Assembly: GCF_021730395.1 (NCBI RefSeq)
Contig: NC_069362.1
Location: 84,026,001 to 84,090,000 of the forward strand
Direction of reading: 5' to 3'
Length of the DNA: 64,000 nt
Source of the DNA: Mercenaria mercenaria
Lineage: Eukaryota; Mollusca; Bivalvia; Venerida; Veneridae
In this document: piece by piece, positions 10,701 to 41,672 of the stretch
Numbering within the stretch: the first letter of the stretch is position 1
Layout of the letters: each line of letters starts with the position of its first letter
The notes under the pieces: model-generated
Told to the model about the DNA's origin: nothing
The model's input: only the letters and a program-made list of their open reading frames with translations
The model's database searches: none
Position numbers and translations under genes: made by a program

Positions 10701-12459
10701 GGTGTTATAAGCAAGAGATAGGACATGTTCATTTTAAGTAACTATGTTTCTGTGGATGAACCCCAATGTTTGGTTTCCTGTTGTGCTAAATTTATTGATG
10801 TGTGTGTTCCAAGTTGAAAAGTGGCCAAAGGATTTCAGCATAATCTGGCACTGATGGACAGAAAGTGATCACAGTTTTTAAAGCAAGACAGACAAACACC
10901 CGAAACCTCAATGAGTCTGAATATTGGGCACAATTAAAAAATTTATGGTGACTAATATATTTGATCATTTCATATATCTTTTCAATTATAGGAATATATG
11001 GAATTTCAGGGGTTCCACTAGACCTGAAAACCCAAGATTCCCAGGACCCTTGGGTCCAAATTTTGAAGGATAGATGATGAGATTCGCATGCGTGCTTTCA
11101 GTGACCGCGAGCGTTTATTTAGAATACACAAGTTAATTGTAGGAAATAGGATTATGAAAGGAAAATGCCCCCTGGTTCAGAATGATGCTCAGGCAAGTAT
11201 AATGCCGGGTCCTTTGAGTGTCTTTGGAAAATCTCCCGAGTCCAGACATGGGGTTCCATGTCAAATGGAAACCCTGTGAAATAATAGGACACTTAAAGAA
11301 TTATAACTTTGAAACCTAAAATTCTGTCTGTCCTATTACACAAAATAGATCTTTTTACGAAAGAAGAAAAAATTTTTCATTAGTATGTAACAATTTTCAT
11401 GGAATGGACTTGGTTACGTAAGGGGAGAAAAATGTGCAGTCAGAACCCGGGACCCCTCGCTTACAGGGCGAGTGCTCTACGGACTGAGCTAGCCTCCTGC
11501 CTGACACATCTTCTCCCCAAACGTGTCCGTAAGTCTAAAAAATAAATAGATCTACAACTTGAAAGGCATACAGAGCTAATCTCGCCAACATCGCGTGGGA
11601 ACTGAATAAGATCTTGTTTTACCAGTAAATGAAACAGACCTCAGAATGATAAAAATTTGTGTTGTGAAAAACTTTCTATCAGATCTTTTGTTTATAATGA
11701 TAATGGTGTTTTTTTAATGTAACAGTTTTAGTAATTTCTACACGGGGAAGGAATGAATTTATGATGGAAGTCTGAGAAATCAACAGTGATCGTTTGAAAA
11801 TTGGACACGATTCAGTTTAATACGTGCCCGCCATATTGCTAGTGTTATAATTTAATAAGCGTCCGTGGATTTGATCACAAGCGATCAAGTCAGCAAATGC
11901 TTCAATAAGATAACGTGCTGACACAAGCTTACGCAAGATTATCTCCTGTTGCCATTCTGTGTATTTTATACTTCTTTGCCGTGGCATAAACCCCCACAAA
12001 TTTAAAATTCATTCTCAAATTCAAGAGGTACATAATACTGCAAGTGTTGTAAGACTGACCAAACAAGCATGCCATGGCCTAATGTTGGGTGCCATATGTC
12101 ACAGGGTGAGAAAAATGTGCAGTCAGTGCGGGCTCAAACCCAGGACCCCTCACGTACAGGCCGAGTGCTCTATCAATTGAATCGGCTGCCTGACACACCT
12201 TCTCCCCTAAAGTGACCAAATCCATACAGTGACACAATCAAAAGATCTTTTGAAACATGTAAATAAAACATTTGAGATAATAACGATGGTAATTTTATTA
12301 TCCGAACACATTACATCCGAATACATTACTACTGCATTAGACGTGGACAAAAATTAAACCTAAAATCTGCGCTATATTTCAAGTGTCATCTTATTACAAT
12401 TGAACATGGTAATTAAACACTTCTAAAATTACGTTTTGTTCCTGATTTTGAGAGGCCAT
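7710..12459 (-). CDS. Multi-pass membrane protein of unknown function, 5' part only
   Basis: Four exons on the minus strand join in frame: 12433-12459 (putative first exon, MASQNQEQN, donor GTAATT), 9802-9916, 8253-8420 and 7710-7784. All internal sites are GT/AG with matching phases. The product so far is about 129 residues. After the polar start it reads FLDWFVRYRSPSEISK, then three hydrophobic stretches around residues 27-46, 55-75 and 90-115. It contains HGLFVEAVSYWMPDIDSFWH, RLPLYIICIYAVFIYTASVA and MRWWAQPFA. Acidic, tryptophan and histidine residues next to membrane segments are notable. I do not recognise a function. It may belong to the uncharacterised DUF7802-type animal membrane proteins, recalled from memory and not checked. 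Later exons are missing because the gene runs into, or past, the 1-7390 repeat block. The first exon is the least certain. The gene is divergent from CCDC6. Confidence 0.6.
8084..8159. repeat. 25-bp tandem repeat, three copies
   Basis: AGTACACAGTCTACAGATGT plus CAGTA is repeated three times with an exact 25-bp period (ATGTCAGTA at 8101, 8126 and 8151). It lies in an intron of the membrane-protein gene, about 95 bp downstream of exon 3. Confidence 0.85.
9917..11420. other. Intron 1 of the membrane-protein gene, left part
   Basis: No supported gene. Positions 10150-10480 carry a worn stretch resembling the E3/E4 core vocabulary, including CCAACTTTCATGAAGATCC. The remainder shows nothing I can name. 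Confidence 0.35.
11421..11520 (-). mobile_element. tRNA-derived SINE-like element (tRNA-Thr-like)
   Basis: The minus strand reads as a degraded tRNA: GGCTAGCTCAGTCCGTAGAG (A box and D arm), then TCGCCCTGTAAGCGAGG with TGT at the anticodon position, then GGTCCCGGGTTCTGA (B box). The tRNA-like part is bounded by an imperfect inverted repeat, GGGGAGAAAAATGTGCAG at the left and CTGACACATCTTCTCCCC at the right. The acceptor stem does not close as in a working tRNA, so it is read as a SINE or tRNA-derived element. A second copy lies at 12102-12212. Confidence 0.6.
12102..12212 (-). mobile_element. tRNA-derived SINE-like element, second copy
   Basis: Same layout as the copy at 11421-11520: an A-box region with TTGATAGAGCACTCGGCCTG, then a B-box region with GGGTCCTGGGTTTGAGCCC on the minus strand. 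It is flanked by GGGTGAGAAAAATGTGCAG and CTGACACACCTTCTCCCC. It lies about 220 bp downstream of the putative first exon of the membrane-protein gene. Confidence 0.6.
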
Positions 12460-12734
12460 TATTGTTAATGCGGTTGATATATCGCAAAATTCTGAACTTT
12501 GTTGTCCGGGATGAGGTCAATAGCCTTGACCTGTGAACTTTGATCTTTATCCGCCTACGCGTATTTCCTTTTCGTTCAGTTATAATGTTTTACTTTATAA
12601 TTATTTTGTAGACATAATATTTCTTGGATATAATTTATGATATTATTTCGTTTTATTATTTGATATACTAAAAATCAAAACATCTTTTAATACGAATACT
12701 TCAGCATAACAAAGTCAGTCAATTTGTGTAAACA
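12460..12734. promoter_or_regulatory. Probable bidirectional promoter between the membrane-protein gene and CCDC6
   Basis: About 275 bp separates the two divergent start codons, if the putative minus-strand first exon is right. The half nearest the minus-strand gene includes CCGGGATGAGGTCAATAGCC, TTGACCTGTGAACTTTGATC and the CpG-containing CGCCTACGCG. The other half is strongly AT-rich. No convincing TATA box is positioned for either gene. The CCDC6 start lies in AAACAATGGCGGAC, a good initiation context. Promoter function is inferred from layout. Confidence 0.45.
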
Positions 12735-31360
<18,626 letters not shown>

Positions 31361-33084
31361 GAATGTTTCAGGGGGAGATTACTGAAACAGCTTCATGTGC
31401 TTGCACTTGTTCGAGGGAGTAACTTGTAATGGCTTATTAGCATTTCTGTTCTCGTGCCCTCATTGGCTTAGCAATTCATCCATGCAGAACTGCATACTGC
31501 CCAGGTGATCAGCTTTGTATCTTTCTTATGTTTTGGTATAAAGTGTCTTGTTTGGTGCTATGTCTTAAGCAGATTTGTATACAATATTGCCTCACGGAAT
31601 AGTCAAATAGACGAGTATACTTGTCCAAGATACCTCAAGAACTGTGTAACCTTTAAATCTTTATTGCACTATGTATGTGCTATCCACATTTTAACTCTTT
31701 ATATAATTAGCACTATTTTTGGATCACACAGTTTGTTATCTTCAGACAATATGTAAGAAATAACAGTAAAGAATGTTTTTCTTTTCAGCATTACCTTGCT
31801 TCTTAATAAGTTTTTGAAAAAATTGCTAGAATATATCAAGATTTTATACCTGAAGGTTTTGAAATATTAAGAAATTGTATATTTAAATGGATTTTTGAAC
31901 AAAGATTGTGCAAGTTTATTTTCAGGAATGAAAATATCAGTTTTCATGGATACATCTGATGCCCAGTTTTTCATTTCATCAGTTTTATACTTTAAATCAG
32001 TATTGCTGAACAATTGTTACGTTTCTCTTGAAAGTGTTGTTAAAAACAAGATACATTTATCATGATAATCTGGAAATGTAAGTTTTTAAATGTATGTGAT
32101 TTTGTTAATACTGACAAATTTGTAGAATTGAAAATCAGACAGTCAGGAATTGAGATAAAATTCTTTATACATGTATATTTAAAAATGTGGTTGAAAAAAA
32201 AAAAGTTGTATTTAATATTTGAAAATATTGTTATAAGTGATACAATTTGTAATAAGTACTATAGTTTATAGGTTTTGAAATATCACAAAGATGATTTTGT
32301 GAGAAGAATTGTGCAAGGTGTTACAAAACAAACTATAAAAGACATCAGTTTTCCCTTAATTTTGTCTCCTTGTTTAAGCACAGAATGGGTTAGACAGAAT
32401 TTTTACACAGAATATAAGAGGGATTCATTGAGTAGTAACATATACAGAGGTATTTGAGTTGTGCCTTTGCATTACTATGATTTCCTCTAACATTGAGACA
32501 GTGAGACTTCTCTATCTAGTCAAAGATTGTTTTCCTTAAACTTCATTTTATTAGTATGCTTAAGTATGCTCTTTTTTCTTGAGGTATTTCTCTGAAACAG
32601 ACTTACCGCTATTGGTAGACTAATTGCTTTTTTTGAAACAGAGCCTGGTGATACAGATATGTTTTGCTTTATCTGGGGTCTTCGTTTGTGTTTTATGATA
32701 TAAGTTATTGTTGCATCTCATAAAATGGGCATTGCTGTGCTTTACCAGATTTCATAGTATACTTGAATGAATCGTCTGTTCTTAAATGTTCATGACATTA
32801 TCAGTTATAAGAAGTTAGGACCTGCTATCACATAGTGATGAAACATCACACAAAGTTCATTTGTATCTGTAGATATGTTCTCTGTTTCATAGAATTGAGA
32901 CGTTGTTTCAGTGTAATTAATTTTTAAACATACTTTACAAACTTTGCTTTGTTGTTAGGGCACCGTCTTGTTATCAGAATTCTGTACCATTTCTCACTGC
33001 TAGGACCGTGGTGGCTAACTAATATCAATAAAGAATTCAGTTTTGTTAAATTCTTAAGAACCACATGTATATTTGTGTTTTCAT
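31361..33084 (+). other. Probable CCDC6 3' UTR and flank
   Basis: Sequence immediately after the stop is T-rich and carries no element that I recognise up to 33084. AATAAA occurs at 33027-33032, with further candidates beyond 34390 and near 37906 and 38203. The true cleavage site cannot be chosen from sequence alone. Confidence 0.35.
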
Positions 33085-33484
33085 ACACTGCAGCTATGTT
33101 ATCAAGGACTGTAGCTATGTTATTAAATACTGCAGCTATGTTATAAAAGTGTTATTAAATACTGTAGGTATGTTATAAAAGTGTTATTAAATACTGTAGG
33201 TATGTTATCAAATACTTCAGCTATATTATTAAATACTGTAGCTGTACTATTAAATACTTCAGCTATATTATAAAAGTTATTAAATACTGCAGCTATATTA
33301 TAAAAGTTACTAAATACTTAGCTGTGTTATGAAATACTGTAGCTATGTTATTAAATACTGCAGCTAAGGTATTAAATACTGCAGCTATATTATTAAATAC
33401 TGTAGCTATCTTATAAAAGTGTTATTACATACTGTAACTGTGTTATAAAAAACTGCAGCTATGTTATTAAATACTGTAGCTATT
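33085..33484. repeat. AT-rich minisatellite
   Basis: About seventeen imperfect copies of a 21-24-bp unit, TATTAAATACTGTAGCTATG, some with an inserted TATAAAAGTG. It may lie in the CCDC6 3' UTR. Confidence 0.85.
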
Positions 33485-33970
33485 TGGGAGATGCAACAGT
33501 GGTTGAGGCATGATACAATTGGCATTATATCCTGATGTGTTATCAATTTAAATAGCAGGTAGGGAAAAAATGGAGTAAAAAATAGTTGTTATGTTTTGTT
33601 GTTGCTTTTCTTCAGTTGTGAATAATGTGATAATTTTTGTAGCCTGAGCATTTGCATTTTTTGGGGCAGAACAGAACTCATTTTAATTAAGTTTGTTTTT
33701 CATTAACTAATAACTCTCAAGTTGCTGTATCCAATTTACATCTACAAATTATAGAATGTCAGTTGACTTTAAGTACCATCACATATGTATAAAGTGACAT
33801 CAGTTTTTGATTTTCTGTAAAGCATTGAAATCAGTGCTTTTACCTATATAGTAGTTTTCTTTCAAGCTCACAAAATTACCGTAATTCTGGCGTAAATTTA
33901 TCTTAGTTATGTCCCATACCCAGTATGCCAGCCCTTTAAGTGCTTGAACCGGTAATCATTATTTCCGTGC

Positions 33971-34183
33971 TTAACCCTTAGCCTGCTGGCGGCAAGTGAT
34001 TCTGCCTTTGCGACCAGTGCAGACCAAGATCAGCCTGCACATCCGTGCAGTCTGATCATGGTCTGCACTGTTCGCCATTCAGATAGTATCCTTTTGGTAA
34101 GCACCCCTTTTAGCAGTTAATGGTACTGTCCAAATTGAAAGATGGACAAGTTCATTATAACAATTTAGCAGGCTAAGGGTTAA
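33971..34183. mobile_element. MITE of family M2, intact copy
   Basis: The ends are TTAACCCTTAGCCTGCTGGC and TAGCAGGCTAAGGGTTAA, length 213 bp. The core contains GCGACCAGTGCAGACCAAGA and CATCCGTGCAGTCTGATCAT, a palindromic block also present in altered form in M1 elements. The TTAA at each edge could be part of a TTAA target. Confidence 0.85.
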
Positions 34184-35724
34184 CTATCAGATTATTATTA
34201 TTACTGTATGTTTGCCAGTGCATGATGGTGCCATTTAGATCTAGTTATTGAATTTTTTTAATGGCAACCAAAGACAGAAAATTCCAGTTGATTGATCTGT
34301 TCGCTGATATATTTCTGATTCACTTGATACCCTGTCTCAGACAGTTTTTATAGCCAAAAATCTGTATACAAAAAATAAGAGCTTGGAAAAAAAATAAATT
34401 TTGAAAAAAACAACAACAGCAAACTGTTAACAGAACATATTTTGACAATTCAGGATATACATGTTGCAAAATATATCGGAGATGTATCTGAGTGGTAATT
34501 TGTTAATGGAAAATAAATATATATTTTACTATGTTCTGTATACTGGTAATTTGTGTACACAAGATATCCAGGATTCATAACTATATAGCATTTTCTTTAC
34601 TGCCATATTTAGTGTACTGCTTGTTGTAAAGAATTGTTCAGATTACCATATGTATTACCCATTATGAAAATCAATTTAAAATATTGCAGTAAATTGCCTA
34701 TTAATTTCCTTAATAATTTTGACAAGAACTATTTTCTGGTGTATAAATATATGTTGATATATTAGCAATGCATAAAACTTTCACCTCTGCTCTACAGGCA
34801 GTGCTACCAGTGTAAGAATAAGTTGACATGTTTTGTTGGAAGGAAAGAGAAATTTTAAAATTTACATGATTTTGTTTGGTCTGAGATATTCAAGACATTT
34901 TTACACCACATACTTTATATTTGGGTGCTAAAATATTCCCTTTAATTCCAGAATATTGGTACATGTATAGACATACTTTTACTCATGAATGGATGGTTTT
35001 GTGTGCGTCTTGGATGTTGTTACATTAGATATGTGCTCATTAAATTGGTTCTTACGCAGCTATTTATTTAATTTTTGTATTGATATTTTGAATTTGTATG
35101 ATATTCCCGACTTAATACTGCCCGCAGCTTTACCTGTATGTCGTTTGCTTTTGTTGTATCACAATTGATTTGACTGAGGGTGAAGTTGACTTATGTTGTT
35201 TGCATACATCAGTGATAGAAGATGTATCAGAAATATTGTCAAAATCCGCCTCTCTTTTTTTTTCTCCAAGAGATAGATAAAATACAAATGTGTATAAAAA
35301 CTATGTTATCAGCTCACATATTAGTAATATTAAAGATATGTTACTCTTGAAGTGAACTTAATTGTTAAAGAGAGATTATGTTCATCTGCAGATACAATTG
35401 AGCAAGGGCAATATTTTGTACTATATTCAGAATATCATTGTTTGACAGGTAACATTTATGCGCTTCAATTTCCTACTAAGACATTCATTCAAACAGCACC
35501 TCCCTTCACTGGAAAATACCACTCCACCAATTCTAACATAGCCACTCAAGATCCACCGTAATATTGAGGTCAAAACACAGCACTGTCAATTTATACAGTA
35601 CTGAAATATGAGACCATAAATTGCATTTTCTTTTCTGCTACTTTAGAAACTTAGCGTAAACAGAAATTAAGATGATAGGAGCGATTTTATCTTCCAAATA
35701 GCATGAGAGAGGATTGGGAATATT
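34184..35724. other. Intergenic stretch
   Basis: AT-rich, no supported gene or element. The frame at 35352-35561 has no support. Confidence 0.35.
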
Positions 35725-35961
35725 TGAGCCGTGCCATGGGAAAACCAACATAGTGGGTATGCGACCAGCATGGATCCAGACCAGCCTGCGCATCCGCGCA
35801 GTCTGGTCAGGCTCCATGCTGTTCGCTTTTAAAGCCTATTGAAATTGGAGAAACTGTTAGCGAACAGCATGGAGCCTGACCAGACTGTGCGGATGCGCAG
35901 GCTGGTCTGGATCCATGCTGGTAGAATACCCACTATGTTGGTTTTCCCATGGCACGGCTCA
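35725..35961. mobile_element. Foldback MITE, family M1 (full copy)
   Basis: Near-identical to 19428-19663, with the same GAGCCGTGCCATGGGAAAAC ends and only scattered substitutions, which indicates recent activity. Confidence 0.85.
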
Positions 35962-38419
35962 TTTTATATTGATATAAAGTATTTGTAATTGCTGAAAAGT
36001 GAAACAGTGTATGGAAGAAATTATTTCTGTAGTATGAAAATGTTAAAATTATTTGTTAAATTTGTTCTGTGGTGAACACCTAATGAATGTTGTTATGGTG
36101 AATATTTTCTGTTTGTTTGTTTTTAGCCAGTTGTAGTTGTGGAAACAGATTTATGGTATACACATTGGGACAAATATTGTTGGACTTAAAAAGGCTTCTT
36201 TTTTTTGGTTTTAATATAAATTTAGATTATCATGGGGTTGCAATTTTAGATGTACAGTGTAGGAATTTATATTTCTTACAGCTTTTGAATTGTCAAAATA
36301 TTCAGGTACCTAATTAAAATTGAATTTTTATTAGTCTATTGAACATTAATGGTATGAAATGGGACACACGCCTGGCATTTAAGCTGATACTGTATCAAAG
36401 ATTATTTTGTACAGGTGGTGCTAAACACCTTTAGTTAATTCTATCCAAGAGTGACACATACTTAGCTATTTTGACATAATGTTTATCATTCAGCAAAATT
36501 TTGTCATTTGAAATTTTAAATTTTACAAGATCATTACAAGGCTTAGTCACAGTTCATGTACTGATACATGTATTTTGAGAGTTTACTTTTAACTTGCTTA
36601 TGACAGTCATTCATTAAGCCCTTGTTTTTAATTCACAGATTTTCTCATCTATACCATCATTGTCATATTCCATTTCCTTATTAAGGTTGGTTAGAATAAT
36701 CAATTTTAAATATAGACTTTAAAAAAGTAGAAGAGAGGTTGCTATTTTGTTTGGTTTTGTTGTTGTTACTTTTACATAGATGTTAGAAGTTCTCAGCACA
36801 GTTTGTTTAGATTTTCTTTCCAGTTATTTATTGAATTATTGCTGTAGTACATATAGGAAGAGATGCCAGTCTCTAATTTTCTGTCTGTTGTAAGGGGTAA
36901 TTTCTCTGTTGTCGGGGAGAATTCCTCAATTGTTGGGGGAATTTCTTGTTCACTGGTTCTAATCCTGTGATGATATGCAGCATCATATCTGTAATAGGAA
37001 ATCAACATTTTTTAGTGATATATATATCAGTGTTATGTGGAATATTACTGAATTATAGTGGTTTTGTAATGATCAAAATGATGTTCTATAGGTTATCACT
37101 GCTGCTTGTGTTTTCAAGCACAGTATAGGTATGTGAATGGGGTTTACATTATATGTATGAAATAGCTGGGTCAGAATTAAGGATTAGGATGTTTTGTAGA
37201 AATGCAGTATCTTGCTTCTTAGCTTGTTTGGGATCAAAAGTAGTTTAAGGTTGCAACAATATGACAGTATAATTCCTCAAAAATCATTAATATTTGTGGG
37301 GGATTAATTTCTGTGGGTTTTGTGATTGCATCAGTCCCAACAAACAGCAAATACCTATTCGTTTTATCTTCAGATTTTGAAATCAACAAATTCAGATCCC
37401 GTAAAATAAGGGTTTTGACCAAAACCATGAAATTCCATCCCCATAAAATCAAATGATTCCATAGTTTGTGAAATTTTTAACTTTTGATTAGATTTATTAA
37501 TAATTGATATTGTTAAGATTACATGTAAAATAAGTTTTTCTTTTTTTTCATCTCGTTTAAAATCTTTATTATTAAAGTTGATATAATTTCTCATAATTGT
37601 TATTATATAAAAAAAGTCGTAGTCCATTGCACTTTACTAGTGTATAATAAAACTAAACTCATTTCAACAATATGATAATGTGTATGACTACTAAGTTCTG
37701 TACAGGAGGTACTACTGTACTGGTGTGAAGATGAAATACAAAATGGAAAGTTCACCTGTGTTACCAGAGTTTGTGATAATATGTTGGTAAAATATTGGTT
37801 AGTCAGGTGATTGAGCATGTAGAGAGGATGGAAGATTGGTGATACATCCATTTTCTCTTTCTACTGTTTTAGCCGGTATCACTGTCATTGTTTCCTTATT
37901 TGACATGCTAATAAATATTTGATTTTCTTAAATCTCATTTCTCTTTATTTATTGCCAGCAGTGTAAGCATTTGACAGCTGTATACAATGGTATATATTTA
38001 AACTTCAGTTTGTATAATTTATCAACAGAGTTGAGGCATTTTAGTAAACTACAAACTCCTGCATACTCTACTTACAGGGATAGTCGTGTATATTGTTTTC
38101 AAGACAGATGTATTCTATCACATTAAATCTTGGTACTGTATGTATATGCAAAGTAGCAAACGTATGTGAGAAATTGTATGACCAATACTTTGTCCATTGT
38201 AAAAATAAATTATATTGAAAAAGATAAGTTAAATATAACATTTTGTAGCAACCTATATGTATTCAGGCATGGCATACGTAGGTCAGTTTAGTAGAATAAT
38301 GAAAAGTAAAAAAATAATTGATGTATTCTTATTATGAATGCCAGTAAAATATAAGAAACCTGAATTCCATAATAATCAAAGGGATTTAAATTTTTCATCA
38401 ACTATTCCTCTTGTCCTGC
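35962..38419. other. Intergenic stretch
   Basis: No gene or element can be supported. Open frames of 60-110 codons on both strands look random in this AT-rich DNA. CCDC6 3' UTR could extend into it. Confidence 0.35.
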
Positions 38420-38672
38420 CTCTGTAGCCTAGTGGTAGAGTGCCGCTTTGAGTTTGGGAGGTCCTTGGTTTACTGCCCGACTGCGCCATACCAAAGACAT
38501 GAAAATTGGTACTAGTAGCTTCCTAGAGTGGTACACAGCATTAAGGGGATAGTGCTAGGACTGCGCAGTCCGGTATCAATATAATGTGACTAGGTGGGTA
38601 TCATGTATGATATTCCAAGTGAGGCAGCACTATAAAAGCTGGGCATTGTATTCGATGCTACAAGTAGACACT
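38420..38672 (+). mobile_element. tRNA-derived SINE
   Basis: The head CTCTGTAGCCTAGTGGTAGA, then GAGGTCCTTGGTTTACTGCC, gives A- and B-box spacing. The body contains TTAAGGGGATAGTGCTAGGA, GGTATCAATATAATGTGACT and GAGGCAGCACTATAAAAGCT. It lacks an obvious long A-tail. Confidence 0.65.
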
Positions 38673-38744
38673 TGTTTATATAACTGCAAAAATGTTGAAA
38701 ATGACGCGTAACCTGAACACTCGTGCACACACACTGTTCTGCTT

Positions 38745-39918
38745 TTTTAGCTCCACTATTAGGAGAATAGGGGGGCTATACTACTCGCCCCGGCGTCGGC
38801 ATCAGCGTGACCCTTCTTGGTTAAAGTTTATCGGCAACCTTTGTTTTTCTGTCATATCTTTCTTACTATTGCTTATATGTTACTGTAACTTCACCTAAAC
38901 ATTGTCCAGTATACAAACAATATATGTGTAGGGGCTGAGCCCATTATACCCAAGGTCAAGGTCACCAAGCTGTTATACTTAGGTTATTTTTAAGGTTAAA
39001 GTTTTTCGGCAACCTTTGTTTTTCTGTCATATCTTTGTTAATATTGCTTTTATCTTACTGTAACTTCTCATAAACAGTGTCCAGTATGCAAACAAAGTAT
39101 GTATAGGGACTGGGTCCATTATACCCAAGGTCAAGGTCACCAAGGTGTTATACTTTGGTTATTTTTAAGGTTAAAGTTTTTCGGCAACCTTTGTTTTTCT
39201 GTCTTATCTTTGTTACTATTGCTTATATCTTACTGTAACTTCACATAAACATTGTCCAGTATGCAAACAAAGTATGTACAGGGACTGGGCCCATTTTATC
39301 CATGGTCAAGGTCACCAAGGTGTTACACTTGGAATTATTTTCATGTTAAATTTTTTCGAAAGCTTTATTAATAGACATATCTTTGGTACTTTAAAAGATA
39401 ATGACTTGAAATTAAAAACATTTGTTTATAATCATCATATGCATGTGTGGTTACATACCCCATAACTCTAATTGTATTTTTAACAGAATTATGCCCCTTT
39501 TGTACTTAAACTTTTTTTGCAATCTTCACTTTCTGGATATTATTTAAATGCAATAGAAGATAAAGACTTGAAACTTAAAATGTATCTTTATCACCATCAT
39601 CTGCATGTGTGGTAACAATCCCCATAACTCTGATTTGTATTTTTGACCAAATTATGCCCCTTTTATCCTTAATTTTTTTTAACAAACTTTGTTTTCTGGA
39701 CATAACTTTGGTACTATATAAGATCTCAAAATATATATTTACCATCATCATCTGCATTTGTTGTAACAATCCTAATAACTCTAATTTTGTATTTGATGGA
39801 ATTATGCATCTTGGTGTATCTTCCTCTTATCGTAGCGGTCTCTTATTCAGACATATATTCATTTTACTGTCAAATCCCCGAATAGTGGAGCGCGCTGTCT
39901 TACGGACAGCTCTTGTTA
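38745..39918 (+). mobile_element. Tandem-core element E9 (about 175-bp units)
   Basis: It starts TTTTAGCTCCACTATTAGGA and ends CCCCGAATAGTGGAGCGCGC, then TGTCTTACGGACAGCTCTTG + TTA. AGCTCCACTATT and AATAGTGGAGC are the subterminal inverted repeat; GCTGTCTTACGGACAGC is the stem-loop. Three good units have TCGGCAACCTTTG at 38831, 39006 and 39181 (175 bp), followed by more diverged units. Its stem-loop end is the same as in E1 although the cores differ. Confidence 0.75.
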
Positions 39919-40394
39919 TCAATAGAGTGAGTAAGAATTGTTAGCTTTCACAAAAATGTGAATGACAATGTTCTAACATACTTGCATGTTACAACCATTA
40001 CTTGATGTAACATCTGCTAACAGCATCACAAGCAAAAGGTTGATTAAAATACAGTTTGAGTATTGAGTTGTGAATAGCTTTGGCCACTGGTGATCTCAGA
40101 GGCATCCAACCAATAACTGGACAATTTCTTTTGGTTTCATTTTTTTCCATAGCTGTTTCGACCATTGCTAATGAATTGTAAGCCCGGTGAAATTTGAAAT
40201 TTGAAACATATTTACAATTTGAGGGTGACAACTGTATACAGTCTTTCATTGTTTATACCTCGATTGTTCAAAGAGAGCTTTTGTACTTGCCCAGTTGCAT
40301 TCTAGTTAAAAATGTATGGCAAGCTGCTCAACTTCACTGTATTTTCTTACCTTCTGCCCCTGTTATCATCAAACTTCACATATGACTTGTCTTG

Positions 40395-40471
40395 CACGGA
40401 CGTGCAGGCTGATCTAGGTCTGCACTGGTCGCAAAGGCAGAATAACTTGCCGACAGCAGGCTAAAAGTTAA
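40395..40471. mobile_element. Truncated M2 MITE
   Basis: GGACGTGCAGGCTGATCTAG, then GCACTGGTCGCAAAGGCAGA, and ending GCAGGCTAAAAGTTAA, matches the half of M2 that ends at 25982. The other half is absent. Confidence 0.65.
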
Positions 40472-41493
40472 ATACTGTCCCTATAATCATCAAACCTAAT
40501 ATAAGGATTGATCTCGTACTTCAAAGGTCAAGGTCACTGGAATCAAATACTGTAATAGTGCTTGTTACAGTTTCATGGCAACTTTGCAAATTTCACTATA
40601 GCTTTTAACTACTGCCTGTATAATTATCAAACCTTACATGTCGTAAGGATTGGTCTCAACAGTGGGCATACATCGTTTGGTTAAAGTCAAGAAAAGTACC
40701 GACTTATCTATTTCTATTGAGTTATCGTATGCAGAAATATGTCACCATAAATTCTTACATTCTTACAGCAGTATCTTCAAATCCTTGTTGGACAATAATA
40801 TTTTGTTCTGTCATAAAGAAAATTCTGACAGTTTTTGAGTTAAAGTATTATCAGGAGATTGTGTCTTAGAAAATGCATCTGGTTTTCTGGTTCTTAATAT
40901 TTTGCAGCATTGTTTAACACGCAAGCTTGGTACTCAGAATGTTTGTATGTTGATAAATTTGCTGACTGCCTGATTGGAGCCCATCCGCTTACTTCGATAG
41001 GGGCAGTGCAGATCTATGGATCTTTGGTTTGTTAATTAAAGCACTGGTCATGAATTTAATCTCTGGGCGAGGTCTATGTTCTCCGTGGTATTCTGATAAC
41101 AGACATTGTTTCTGGAGTCATGATTTTGTAAGCAACCTCTGTTTTATGTGGAGAAGTTAGCAGTTACTTGCGGAGTACAGGTTAGTACTGGTACAGAATC
41201 CAGGAATAGTGAAAAATTGTGCTAAACTAAACTTACGAACACATTAAGTGATTGATTAGAAACGTAACATTCGATCAGAAAATGTTGGCACATGGAGATG
41301 GTAATTTGGATGTAAAAAGAATAATACTGGTAAGATAACTATAAACAAGATTGTGACTTGACAAAGATAAAACCGTGTGTAATAAGATAGTATGTTTACA
41401 AACAACTGCATTACATAGTATCAGCGAAAAAGTAGAGCTCATACTTTGGAAGGTCCATCCCAGTATCAACATACACCTATATCGAAATTTTGT
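40472..41493. other. Intergenic stretch with a weak interspersed repeat
   Basis: Positions 40472-40640 repeat a motif with ATCATCAAACCTAATATAAG, related to 15120-15430. The remainder shows nothing supportable. Confidence 0.35.
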
Positions 41494-41499
41494 TTTATT
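41494..41499 (-). terminator. Candidate polyadenylation signal of NPL copy A
   Basis: AATAAA on the minus strand, 174 nt after the stop codon at 41673. It is the nearest canonical hexamer in the expected direction. Confidence 0.4.
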
Positions 41500-41672
41500 C
41501 TGGTTTCATTTTTTACAATTTAACAGGGAATTTCTGTCTCTCAAACATTAACAACAGTTTTTTAAATAAAAAGATCAAGAATATTTATAATTTTCCGCGA
41601 TGCAACAAACGCTCAATTTTGATAGTGCCAGTCTTGATGAAATTAGCGAGTTCGTTGTCAAATTGGCGATTC

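Noticed and set aside
11421-11520. Functional tRNA-Thr gene
   Set aside because: The acceptor stem does not pair, the T arm is imperfect, and a second diverged copy exists nearby, so it is a tRNA-derived repeat.
11817-11999. 60-codon minus-strand frame as first exon of the membrane-protein gene
   Set aside because: It has no donor site joining in phase to 9916. The exon at 12433-12459 joins cleanly, though it is short and also unproven.
39609-39944. 111-codon frame in E9
   Set aside because: Built from diverged core units and the element's stem-loop end; no protein similarity.
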